From: Lamellibrachia satsuma
Taxonomy: Eukaryota > Annelida > Polychaeta > Sabellida > Siboglinidae
Direction: 5' to 3'
Assembly: GCA_033239005.1 (NCBI GenBank)
Contig: BSQZ01000034.1
Location: forward strand, 5,932,501-5,996,500
DNA length: 64,000 nt
In this document: positions 1 to 45,429 of the stretch, one piece after another
How the letters are laid out: each line of letters begins with the position of its first letter
Numbering within the stretch: the first letter of the stretch is position 1
Made by a program: the position numbers and the translations under genes
The notes under the pieces: model-generated
The model's database searches: none
Told to the model about the DNA's origin: nothing
The model's input: only the letters and a program-made list of their open reading frames with translations

Positions 1-299
1 TCACGACATCGGCTTGTCGGGTAGTCAGGGTGTGACATTATAAATACATGGAAGGAGAGCATGGATACGAATCAGTCATCTTCACTCACACAAAGGATGT
101 CGAATCCTATATGGCGTACACATACTTGCTTGGTGGGGAATAAGTCAGTGTACGTTAGTTACTGCGATACGTTGAACTTCTACGTGAATAGAAGAAGCGT
201 TGGTCCAGATGTGCTCAATAAAATGCCACAATGTTCTTCACCGTGTTAGGACAATTAATACAACTACTATGCTCTAGTGGGGTACTGAATTTATCAGTC

Positions 300-769
<470 letters not shown>

Positions 770-773
770 TGGG

Positions 774-1751
774 ACAGATTTAACAAGACTGCCATCCCAA
801 ACAACAACAAGTTCCAGATGGCAAGTGGACAAGGAAGTCATTGGCTTACCGAGAGTCCAACAATTTTCTCATCTATGTGAAGCCCGGTCAAATATCGAGA
901 GTCCAACAATTTTATGTGTAGCCCGCCCTGATCAAATATCTGTCAATTCTATTTTTACACATATTCACGCTACTAGCATTAACACAATCATTTGGCAGTT
1001 TGTTCCATTCAATTATCACCCTCGGTGATAAAAAGAGTACTTTCTCATGCCAACCTACACTGCTCCTTAACTAATGCTGCTTTGTGTCCTCTGGTTCTAC
1101 TGCCTTCTTTAAGTTTGAAGAACATATTCCTATTAATATCCTCATAACCACTCACGATTATAAACACTTCTAGTTGGTCTCCTCTTTGTCTCCTGGTCTC
1201 TAATGTTGTTAAACCACATTGTAATAAGCGACTTCCGTAACGAAGGTCTCTCAATTCTGGAATCATATTAGTTGCTCTTCGTTGTATTCTTTTAGCTTGT
1301 CTATGTTCTTTTTACGATATGGCCTCCATGCTTGACTACAATATTCCAAATGTGGTCTAACTATTGCTTTTACAGGGGTATAATTAGCTGTTTCTCCTTT
1401 TTTGTTTCTCCTAATTGGCCCTAGAATTTTATTTCCTTTCGAAGCAGCAATCACACTTTGCTCTGAAACTATTATGTCAACACTAAATGTTACTCTTATG
1501 TCCTTTTCTTGTGTGGTTCTACCTAGTACAGCATCCCCCATTTTATATTCTTCGTCCATGTTTCCATGTCCTATGTGTATACATTTACACTTCCCAAAAT
1601 TGAATAACATTTGCCATTTTTCTGACAATTTAACTAATTTATCTAGATAATCTTGTAAACTTTGTTTATCTGTATCATTAGTAACATTTCTGAATAATTT
1701 TGTGTCATCTGCAAATTTGAATACTTTGATAGTTATATCATCTTTCATATC

Positions 1752-1811
<60 letters not shown>

Positions 1812-3562
1812 TATAGGGCCTAATACTGATCCCTGTATACCCTACTCAAAACAGATTTCCAGTTCGAAATCTCACAATCTACTATTACTCTCTGTTTTCT
1901 GTGTGTAAGCCACTTTTCTATCCAGTTGATTACATCATTACCTATGCCATGGGCTTTTAGTTTAAGTAACAATCTTTGTGTAACATTTTTTGTCGAAAGC
2001 TCTCTGAAAATCTAAGTAGACAACATTCACTGGTGACCTGTCATCTACCCACTTTGTAAATTCTTCAAAAAAACATAAGAGATTGGTTAGACATAACTTT
2101 GCTTTCAGGAACCTATGTTGATATGTATTTATTAAATTATGTTTTACAAGGAGTTCCACCATGTGATATCTAACTAATGTTTCGAGTAATTTACATATAA
2201 CTGATGTTAAACTCACTGGTCTGTAATTGTTTGGCTTTTCCCTCGATCCCTTCTTAAACAGCGGCGTAATGTTTACTTCTTTCCATTCTGAAGGAACTAC
2301 TCCTTCTTCTAGTGACAAGTAAAACAATTTTGCAAGTGGTGTACTAATTTGCTCAACAATTTCCTTAAGCAGTTGTGGTGGTATCCCATCAACTCCATGT
2401 GATTTATTATATTTCATCTTCTTAATTTTCTTTGCTAGAGTTACAAATAACTGCCCTAAAGGTTCTGATTTATTGCCCTCAAATTTAGTAAATTTAACTG
2501 GAAGTGAGTTGATATCTTCTGTGGTAAAAGCTAAGCTGAAATACTCATTCAGGACCTCTGCCATTTGAAACCCCTCTGAAATTATGTTTCCCCTGTTGTT
2601 TTCCAGTGGTCCGACCTTATCTCGAACTTTCTGTTTACTTCTTAAATAAGCATAGAAAATCTTACTGTAATTTTTTATATTACCTGCCAATTTTTTATAT
2701 ATTATAATTTCAGTTGTAGCTAGGTTAAGTGCCTCTTTGTAATTTGAATAGTCTACACTTTCTGGTACGCCTATAAACCCTCCACAAAGTTTGCTTAAAC
2801 ACTATTTTTCTAATAGCTTATTGTGACAAGTGTTTCTTTCTAGACCGGTTTCCTTGTTTTTTCAAGGGAACAAATTTATCGATGATACTCTCAATTTCAT
2901 ATTTTAGAATATTGCAACATCCAATTGTGGTCTTATTCATCAGCATGTTATTCCAATCTAGCTTTGCTAAGCGTTTTCTCATATCTCATACCATTGTTGA
3001 AGTTTCTCCTATACCTTTTTTATTTTTACTTTCTGATTTTACATTATTGTCAAAATGTATTTGATTGTGGTCACTCTTACCCAATGGTTCATATATGTTT
3101 ACATTGGCCTATAATTCTTTTTGCAATTATATAACTATGTATAATACATTTTCTCCCCTGGTTGGTTCTAGCACGTGCTGAGTAAGGAAGCTCTCCTGAA
3201 TTAAACATAGAAATTGTTGGTCCTCACCGCCTGTACTCTCTAGAGATTTTCCTTGTATGTGCCCATGGTTAAAATCTCATATTATGATACATTCCCCTTT
3301 ACTAACTTCCTTTATAGCATTTTGTATTTTTGTGGTATCCTCTTCGTTTATGTTTGGACTTCGGTAAACTAATCCAATAGTTAATTTTTTATTTCCTGAA
3401 ACTATTTTGCACCAAACCAGCTTCATCGTAATCTGCTTCCCTTTCTAATTTTATTTCATAAGCCTGAATAGATTCTTTAACATATAAAATAACTCCCCCT
3501 CCCCTTCTTCCTATTCGATCTCTCCTAATCATTACGTATCCTGTCAATCCTAATTCAGCATA
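774..3562 (-). mobile_element. CR1-like non-LTR retrotransposon, 5'-truncated and decayed (copy 1)
   Basis: Read on the minus strand from 3562: the C-terminal part of an endonuclease (GRRGGGVILYVKE), then reverse transcriptase (frame 2690-1962 with NNYRPVSLTSVICKLLE and VNVVYLDFQRAFD), then an FADDTKLFRNVTND frame (1748-1263), a C-terminal segment (ELRDLRYGSRLLQCGLTTLE) and a 3' UTR ending near 774 that matches the other copies. A (TA)n array interrupts the RT at 1750-1808. Stops and frameshifts make it non-functional. Confidence 0.88.
1750..1808. repeat. (TA)n microsatellite inside the LINE RT
   Basis: About 58 bp of TA replacing the codons for the IYIND segment of the reverse transcriptase. 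Confidence 0.95.
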
Positions 3563-3574
3563 TGTTATGTGTAA

Positions 3575-3672
3575 GTAGGTGAGTGAGTGAGTGATTGATT
3601 GATGGATTGATTGATTGATTGATTGATTGAGTGAGTGAGTGAGTGAATGAGTGAGTGAGTGAGTGAGTAAGT
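3575..3672. repeat. (GAGT)n/(GATT)n tetranucleotide array
   Basis: GAGT and GATT units directly at the truncated 5' end of the LINE. From 3673 to 5879 I see no gene, only simple repeats (GT/GC-rich 4733-4815, triplet array 5200-5290). Confidence 0.85.
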
Positions 3673-4779
3673 GAATTGGTGATCGACACGCTTAACTCAT
3701 TTGTTTGTATATTATTCGCGATATAATTTTATAAATACAAATTACGACACGACATATTGTTGGACGACTAAAACAGCTACATTCCACATAAGGAGATATA
3801 CGAGGTTGATACTAGCATATATACATCGACACAGTGAAACACACCTGCTGCGCTGGACCCAGAACACATATCCTACCTCTTCCTGAGATGCTCAACTGTC
3901 CACTGCCTTAGTTCGTCAGTTTTCAAATGTTGCGTCTGACAACATAATAAATTGTTCCCCACATCATCATGAAAGATGCGAAAATTAGAGATGTCATAAA
4001 TACTTAAAATAGCTTAAAAGGATAAAGGGAAGAAGGAGCTGAAATTTGCAGTAAAGAAAATGAATTACGATGTTCTTAATTCACTACATTCATAGCAATG
4101 ACAATGACGGCATCAGTGGTCGCGGTTAGCAACACAGAAAAAACCCCGAGGCGTCTGCACAGGACGTCGGGCCGACGTTAGTATGCACAATGCATTGCGT
4201 GATCGCACGGATCTCTGCAATTCCAAAAGTGGCGTAGGTAGCCTTCTCACAATCGTCGTGTTGTTTATGCGTTCAGAGGGTGACATTCCACATTAACTTG
4301 ACCTATGCTGGGCGCTAAGACCGTACGTTTTAGAAAATGTTTCGTGCCAGTTCTTGTTCACTTTCAAACGTTTTTATTTTGCGTTTATTGCACATCGCCA
4401 TGACACTGGTTGGTCGAATAACACAACCGCATTATGCGATTGATGGAGACTGAACCACTATTTTACGTTTTACTATGGCCTTGTAATAAGCGAGCCATTT
4501 GGTGTATACCATTGCAGTTCCGTAATAAAAGCACTTGCCAACATTACCAATGTAATAATAATTGTTATATATTTGTGACAAGTATGTGGAGGTAGCAGCC
4601 GTGCTTTGACTATAGTCATACTTGATTTACACCCTATCCATGTAAAATATATGATCGGATTTTGAATTATTGCTATGATACGTGCATGGTTGTTTTGTAA
4701 TTGCTACGTTTCTGATGTTATATGCACGTGTGCATGCAAGCATGCGCGCACTTGCGTGAGCGTGTGCGTGCGTGCGTGC

Positions 4780-4815
<36 letters not shown>

Positions 4816-5199
4816 CAGTGTGCACGAGTAACTATCCGCTCAGCACGTTGAAGGCAACTGACACTTTACAAGGTGTCACGGGGCCCTTCCGACGGACATG
4901 GCGGGGTCGGGTGTGCAATCGTCCCTACGAGGCCCCTGGAGTGGGGGGTCACGATTTCAAAAAGGCTGCAGCGAAAGTTGCAATCGTGAAATTATTTTCT
5001 TTCAGGGAAGATATATCCTACTCTGCACGTCACAAGTGAACTTTCAATGGCCTCATGGCGTGCATACCGGGCAACGCCTCATGGATGTAACGCTGTAACG
5101 GTGACTTCCTCTTTCAACAACTGTAGTAGTAAAAAAAAACACTGCCAAACATTTTTATAAACTGAATTAGCAAAGTCGTTTGAATTAGTGACAATGATA

Positions 5200-5290
5200 A
5201 TGGTGATGATGATGATCAACAACAACAACAACAATGACGACGACGACAACGACGACGACAACAACAATAACATCATCATCATCATCATCC
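5200..5290. repeat. Mixed trinucleotide array (GAT/AAC/GAC/ATC)
   Basis: Consecutive GAT, CAA, CGA and CAT triplet runs; reads as poly-Asn/Asp or poly-Thr in different frames but carries no splice or start context. Confidence 0.8.
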
Positions 5291-5879
5291 GTCGAAAGCT
5301 GGTTCCTAGTTTGCGTGCTGTTATTCGTTGTTGTCCTTGTATACCGGAATGGACTGCCGATATTGATAGAATTCGGTTTGCTGACAAGTAGGTCTAATTT
5401 TGACGCAGGAAGATAAAAACGTATTAATTCTTGAAAAAAATGGTTCGTTTTTCAAATGGTAGCAGACAAGCACGCTGCAGCAAGCTACCACAATACGTCA
5501 CTGTCAACACCTGCTATTCACGACGCTACCGTTGTGTCGAACTTAGCCATTTCATATGGCGCCGCCCTCCTTTCAAATATTGGTTACACTAGCATCAATG
5601 CATTGCCGAACAAATGCTCCATATCGGATGTAAGGGCATTTATTATGATACTACTGGCCCTCACCCCCACCCCCACCCCAGCACGTTGACGTAAAAACCT
5701 TGAATTAGCTTACACTGACGGTAGATGTTTACATAACAACCCGTCTATATAGTGGTCTTGTCTACTTGTCTACTACGTTTCATAGCAATTATAAAACTGC
5801 CGTACGTAAGCGCCAACATTACGTTGACGTCTTAAACGACAACGTTAATCGCTCAGACACTCAATATGTCACTCACGGC

Positions 5880-6263
5880 GCGCGTGCGTCTGCAAACCCA
5901 ACGTCAAACACTCATTCACCCGCTCATGCGCTCACGCAACTGACGCACGCGCACGCACGCACGCGCACACACACACACACAACACAGCACGCAATTCAAC
6001 AAATTAAACTATACGGTGGTTGTAATTATGGTATGACAGTCAATAGCGCAGTATGTACCAGACTTTTCTATGCGCGTGCGTCTGCAAACCCAACGTCAAA
6101 CACTCATTCACCCGCTCATGCGCTCACGCAACTGACGCACGCGCACGCACGCACGCGCACACACACACACACAACACAGCACGCAATTCAACAAATTAAA
6201 CTATACGGTGGTTGTAATTATGGTATGACAGTCAATAGCGCAGTATGTACCAGACTTTTCTAT
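5880..6263. repeat. Perfect 192-bp tandem duplication
   Basis: 5880-6071 and 6072-6263 look base-for-base identical, including the internal (CA)n/(CGCA)n run. It lies about 0.5 kb upstream of CLCA-A. Confidence 0.93.
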
Positions 6264-6643
6264 TCACTTACTTCAAGTGGAATCAAGCACACGAAGCCAC
6301 TAAATTTTATCGCCTTACGTGTCACATAAATAGCACTGCTCTGCTCTGACCACTTCAGATATTACAGTCTGATGGAATTAGAATGTTTTACGTACATATT
6401 ACGTGTTCACACCGCCCGCCAATCATGGGCCTCCACGAGGCACATAAAGACACAAGGGACGTCCCCGTAGTCTAGTTAGACGTTTATCTCCCTTCAAGAG
6501 GAAGTTATGTGATGACATCGCAGTCCCGTCGAAGTACCCCGACCAGTGCCTCAACAGGGCGTTGGCACTTTAGCCTTTTCGGATCTACCAGACCGTTTAG
6601 TCGGCCTTTCGCGCATTGCCAACAGGAAGTTGCCAGCGCAGCT

Positions 6644-6649
6644 TATAAA
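6644..6649 (+). promoter_or_regulatory. TATA-like box upstream of CLCA-A
   Basis: TATAAA in the context GCTTATAAATCC lies 109 bp before the CLCA-A ATG, a plausible distance for a short 5' UTR. No transcript evidence is available, so this is inference from motif and position. Confidence 0.4.
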
Positions 6650-6757
6650 TCCAAAGCATGTATCACGCCCCACTGTCATAGCAATACAGTCAGTGTACAG
6701 AGTTGTGTCGTAAGACTACGTCGACTGTTCCTTACCAATGTATGATAATCTGTTGAA

Positions 6758-24208
<17,451 letters not shown>

Positions 24209-25989
24209 GCACACCCCCTGAAGTCAGAACATATAACGAGTTTATTTATACACGCAATCGGCCTCAAAGACTGAACATTATGACTAGTTCAATGAAAAAC
24301 TTTTACAGACTATTTGAGCTAATGACGCATACAGTTCAGGATATCTTATTTTGTGAAGGCACTTATTGAAAGGAACCTCTTCAACGAACCTCAATTCCAG
24401 GCTGAAACAAGAGGAAGCTGCCTATACCGTGTGGTCAGCAAAACCAATATACTTTGAATGCGCATTGACAACCGTCTTATTGCTTAGCCAGCATCAATTA
24501 TTATGTAAAAGTAAACCCACTTAAAAATAGTCAACGACGTTACGCAGAAAGTGTCTTGTAGCACGTGATATGCTAGACGCACGTTGCTAAACTGTAGCTA
24601 CGTGACGCGTGATTATTCGTCTGAAACATGATCAGTCGGGTCATGTACGTTTTACTGCAACTCATTTCAACTCAAGTCACGTCTTGATTTGGCCGGCGCA
24701 ACAGTTGTTGAACCGATCCGAAAATTTAATCGTGGCCACACATAATGTTTGCTGGTTCTAGATGCGACGTCGCGCACAGTCGGGCAATGTACGCTGGTCC
24801 GCAACTAGACAAACACAGTCACGTCAACGGGCCAACCAAATCACATTTTCGCCGATAGTTGCAGAAAACCCCACTTGGTGCGTGCTGCGTTCATCATACC
24901 TGGCTATAACACTAGGTGGCGCGCATGCAGTTCCAGCAACCCAAACTGCCGCTAATGAGTTGACAAAGCAGTATAATGTTCGCTGACCCAGTCGCTCACC
25001 CACGGAACGGAACATTGTTGCTAGTCGTGCAATTGCGCGAAATGTACGCCTTGCATTACATGTACCTGTAGATCTTTACCGACAAAGCCACTAGTGGGCT
25101 GCTAGGTAGATAGTCTAATACAAGTAGATAGCCTAATATAAGTATATACGCCACTAACGAGGCCGATTGTGATACGTATGCAACTTCCTAAGTGTCACTA
25201 ATTACGACTGGTGCCATCGGTGGCCTGTATTTACAGAGTAATTAATAATCGCACAGAGAGACTCAATTCAACATTAAATGTCATTTATTCAACGAATGAT
25301 CACGATGGCCAATATGTTGCAAAACGTGCTGTTTTGTGTATGCTAATTCGACGTGACGACTGAGGAGCAGAACAATACTGTCCAGTTACGTTTCAATGCT
25401 AACTCAATCTAAACACAAACACACGCACGCACACACGCGAGCGCAAACATACAAAACGTACACAAACACAACATATCGACAATACACACGCACGCGGACA
25501 CACACACATATGCGCGCAGACGCACTCACAATGAACATCATTGGGCTCTCGGTAGACAACTGTTCATCTCCATAATGCAGACGATGCATAACACAACCCT
25601 GCCTAATCATATGTACACATTGCATTGTTTAGCCATTCAGAGTTAACGATGATATACTTCACATAGTGGTGTACATGCAAATCAATCTCGGGTGGTAGTT
25701 GTTTAAGTTTGTGAATATTTTTTGGTAAATAACTAATATTCGTTCCTTTAAGTGTTTTCGTTGTTATGATTATCTGGAGGAAACCAACTTTGTTTACTGA
25801 CAAGTGGAAGTCATTAATGGTACCCGATATATTATTGCGAATTAATTAATTAATATTTCCAGGACATTAAATGTCCTACTGTGGTCACCTAACTGGAATA
25901 AAGCAAGCTCTGTATCAATAACTATCATGAATATAAAAAGCAAAATGTGACAGACACTTGTTTATATTAAAAGTGTGTTGTATATTATG

Positions 25990-25992
<3 letters not shown>

Positions 25993-26074
<82 letters not shown>

Positions 26075-26079
26075 GTATA

Positions 26080-26170
<91 letters not shown>
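25993..26170. repeat. (TA)n microsatellite, about 178 bp
   Basis: TA with two short TATG interruptions in the middle. Confidence 0.96.
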
Positions 26171-26172
<2 letters not shown>

Positions 26173-26999
26173 TGATGAATGTTTCCGTTTCGCGTATGTT
26201 GTATTAACAACGGTGTGTACAGATAAATAAAAACTGTTCCTATCAATCTAGTTGGGGGAATTCACTTCTTACTTCCGTCCAGTTACGTATTGACGCGGTC
26301 GGTCATTCAAAACGCCGTGATATGTAAATGTGCGTGTGTTATATTTGCCTGATAACGCAACATCACAAGTTAGACATTTCTCATGCTGATTAGCTCAAGA
26401 TCGGGGTATGGGCAATATTGCAAAACAGGATAACATTAGTTATAGAAAGGTTAGGCGACCTGTAAATGTGAAATAAATGTGCTACGAAAACTTAAATTAT
26501 TCGAAAATCTATCTAAAGAATAAAAACTAACACGTTACATTTCTTCAGAGTAATTATTTAAGCCATGCTCTGCGTAGCATTAACTCTGAATTGACCGTCG
26601 ACAGTAAACACGAATCATTTGCAAGACGAAAGAAAACACGTGAACCAATATTTGGTGGCGCCGTCTGCTGGTAGCCACGCGTTGCAGGCCTACAGCTGGT
26701 GGTTCGGTTGTTCTCACTGCGTATCGGGGACGTGAAGCCTTGGCTTTGCGGTCTAATGCCGATGTTTCATGCCTTGTGCTCCTTTTCATCACCGACTGTC
26801 ACTTCAGTGCGCCTGCCAGAACACGCACAGTCATTTACCCTATTGTAGGCTTATTTAACTCCATAATCTAATTTAGCAGGATGTAATTTGAAAATACCTA
26901 TTAGTATGTTGTTCTCTGCTACGTTTACATATAATATCACCCTAGTTGTTTTCTACTACTTGGAGGAAACTAAGCTACGCGTAGCAAACACAATTGGGT

Positions 27000-27830
27000 C
27001 ATTCCATGACAAATCAACCAATTTTCAGGAAATTTCAAAATTTGATGTCACATAATTAATTTGTTTATACATTTTAGCCAATGAATACGTAGCTGTACCT
27101 GAGCACATTTGCAAAAGAACAAAGCAATTACATGCAAATTGTGTCTGTAAGCAGCCAAAAAAGGTGCTTTGAACTTAAGAAGTTTAAAAGCTGCATATCT
27201 AAAATTTTCTGAAAACGTAGACACATTGGTGCAGATTATCAATGCAAAATGTAAGAACGATAGAGCAAAGGACAATGTGTATACTGGGTGCACGAAAATG
27301 TAAGAACGATAGAGCAAAGGACATTGTGTATGCTGGGTGCACGAAAATGTAAGAACGATAGAGCAAAGGACATTGTGTATACTGGGTGCACGAAAATGTA
27401 AGAACGATAGAGCAAAGGACATTGTGTATACTGGGTGCACGAAAATGGAAAATAACATTTAAAAAAAGTCGTAGAAGAATTTCAGCGGTTTCTTTTTCAT
27501 TGTTGTTTTATAGTACAATGTCTAAATTGCCAGCATCTATTGCCAGGGATAGTGATAATAACCAACTAGTTAAGTAGGCTCCTTGATGATATACTTTCAA
27601 ATTAATTCAGCCTTAAACTTTTTTGTATTTTACGAATTTCAGCACCCAACATGAGAATATGGGACAAGTCGTATGACCACCATTTTTAAATGTGCATAGT
27701 CATGTATTAGGTAAACATGTTAACATTTCAGAATGACGTTCTGTCTCATTTCATTTATGTTGCAGCTGAAAGTTTTTTATCCTAAATTTATCCCAAATTG
27801 GCCAACAATATGCAACATATGTGGCAAAAA
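27000..27830 (+). repeat. Dispersed repeat, copy 2, with internal expansion
   Basis: Same ordered blocks as 17268-17900, starting GGGTCATTCCATGACAAATC. It contains the 49-bp array at 27251-27447. Confidence 0.65.
27251..27447. repeat. 49-bp tandem repeat, 4 copies
   Basis: GTAAGAACGATAGAGCAAAG begins at 27251, 27300, 27349 and 27398, with only one or two differences between units. Confidence 0.93.
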
Positions 27831-28236
27831 ACATGCGTATTTCATACAAATAAGGAGAGGGAAGGTGGATTGGAAGGTCTGTGTGGAGAATGAATGAGAA
27901 CAATTAAGTCAGGCGTGGAGATGGTCGAGAGGGGAGTTAAATGGAAGAGGAATGAAGATGAGGATGTGAACTGGGTTTATGTAGATTTAAACAGTGTGTA
28001 TAAGGGGCCGTTCACAATCGTCGACACTTATCTATTCGTAAAAAGCGTACTGATTTCTGGACACCCCTCCCTTAGTTTAGTACTTTAAAATGTTGATAAT
28101 TCTCCAGATTGTAAACATCGATGGAACAATGTTATGACAAAGCTCATGTATATAACATAATATACTAACCACCAAAATATTTTTTAAAACATTTAATAGT
28201 TCATTCATTAATTATGTTAACTCCATGATTGAATGG

Positions 28237-44120
<15,884 letters not shown>

Positions 44121-44125
<5 letters not shown>

Positions 44126-44195
44126 TTTGAAAGTTGGCGTGTCCAACCCCCGCGCATGCGTGACAAATTAAGATGTTATTATTGGTGTGACGTCA
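44121..44195 (-). promoter_or_regulatory. CERS1 core promoter motifs: YY1-like, NRF1-like, CRE
   Basis: Reading toward the gene: a perfect CRE palindrome TGACGTCA (44188-44195), a near-consensus NRF1 site CGCGCATGCG (44151-44160) and a YY1-like AAAATGGC that contains the start ATG (44121-44128). This set, close to the ATG and without a TATA box, is typical of TATA-less housekeeping promoters. Function is inferred from motif match. Confidence 0.45.
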
Positions 44196-44860
44196 CAGTC
44201 ACGTAGTAACGTCCTTGACAACAGCGGTGCCATATTTACGGAGTTTCTGCTACCCTTAATAGAATAAGTTGTCTTCACAAAACATATCCACACACATTTG
44301 CGCCAGATATCGATACTATAAATCAATAACAACCATGTCATCGATTGAGGGCGAACACATGGTTAGAAGAGTAGTTTTAGTGAAGTACTTGCGATTAGTG
44401 TAGGCATCATGCATTTGGCGTGAGACGTGAGACGTTATTATTTGGCTTCCATGTCACGTTCTCATGCAGCAATATGTAAACATCATGCATATTATTGGCC
44501 GTTTCATTGAATACTCATTACAAACAAGCTAGCTTCCATGCACGTGTTGATATAATGATTATCTCCAAGCGCCAGTTGATAGCGCAGAAAGTTCATTGGA
44601 TACCCTTATAGTCGTCGGTGAGGTCGCGCATAAACGCCACTTACAGGTTCACAGACACGCGAGTGACTGTCAAATGTCTCTCTGCCAGAGTAATTATGAT
44701 ATGGATATAGTTGGCGCGTGTTACGGGCCCTGGTCCACGCTTCGTTGGCGTACTAAATGTTGAACTGCCATGGTCATGGAGGCAAAATATTAGTTAAGAA
44801 AGGCCGAGCGATATATTTTTTATTAAATATGAGTGGAGATGCTGGTAATGGCTGAACGTC

Positions 44861-45060
44861 TTGTGTTTAGACTTTAGGTGGACGAAGCGATTGTTATATG
44901 TTATTGTTCCTAGTGTTAAGACAAATATCGGAACTAGAGCTTTTTCAGCAGCTGCACTGACTTTGTGGAACTCAGTCCCTGTTAGTGTTAAGTCTGTAGG
45001 AAATACAACAGTTCCCTCAACTAAAAAAAAACCTGCTTATACTTTGTTATCCTATATAAC
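44861..45060 (+). mobile_element. LINE C-terminal fragment
   Basis: VPSVKTNIGTRAFSAAALTL followed by WNSVPVSVKSVGN matches the conserved end of LINE ORF2 proteins. Between the CERS1 promoter and this fragment (44196-44860) nothing else is recognised. Confidence 0.7.
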
Positions 45061-45429
45061 TTCCCAGCATACAAATCCAACCGTTTACAACTGGAACTAC
45101 TTATCGACTGGGAACTGGAACTACTTATCGACTAGGAACTGCTTAACCCATTTTGTTTTGGTGCGCAGCCGAGCTTGGGACCCCGATGATTTTAGCGCAA
45201 TATAAGTATTTCTACTAAACACGCATATTTTTGGCTCATGCGTGTTTAGTAGAAAATATATAGTTAGCAAATATATTATTGTCAATATTAAAATAAATCC
45301 TAAATAATCTAGCCTAAAGTGTTTTTTTAACACAAAATCTATCTTATTCAAGGCTAACATAGCAGTCAAATTAAGACTAAATTATGTGATGGCGCCGTGC
45401 AAACGTCATGAAAAAGCCACCCGGCATTT

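Larger units (their letters stand above)
24209..28236. other. Intergenic region between CLCA-A and CERS1 (convergent 3' ends)
   Basis: No coding exon is supported. Holds an impure (CA)n/(CG) run (25410-25530), a long (TA)n array (25993-26170) and the dispersed repeat at 27000-27830. The only AATAAA noticed is just beyond the (TA)n array, near 26226, too far for a confident CLCA-A polyadenylation call. Confidence 0.7.

Noticed and set aside
61..249. 62-codon plus-strand frame
   Set aside because: No similarity, no splice context and no neighbour support.
24762..25015. Frames of 63-74 codons downstream of CLCA-A on both strands
   Set aside because: No family similarity, no splice sites placing them in a gene; likely chance.
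26580..26792. 70-codon minus-strand Arg-rich frame
   Set aside because: No recognisable motif and no exon signals.
27251..27447. CRISPR-like 49-bp repeats
   Set aside because: Directly tandem with no spacers; a minisatellite inside a dispersed repeat.
44126..44146. N-terminal extension of CERS1 by seven codons
   Set aside because: It would have to start at TTG; the ATG at 44125 has the YY1/Kozak-like context and gives the usual MPSY spacing.
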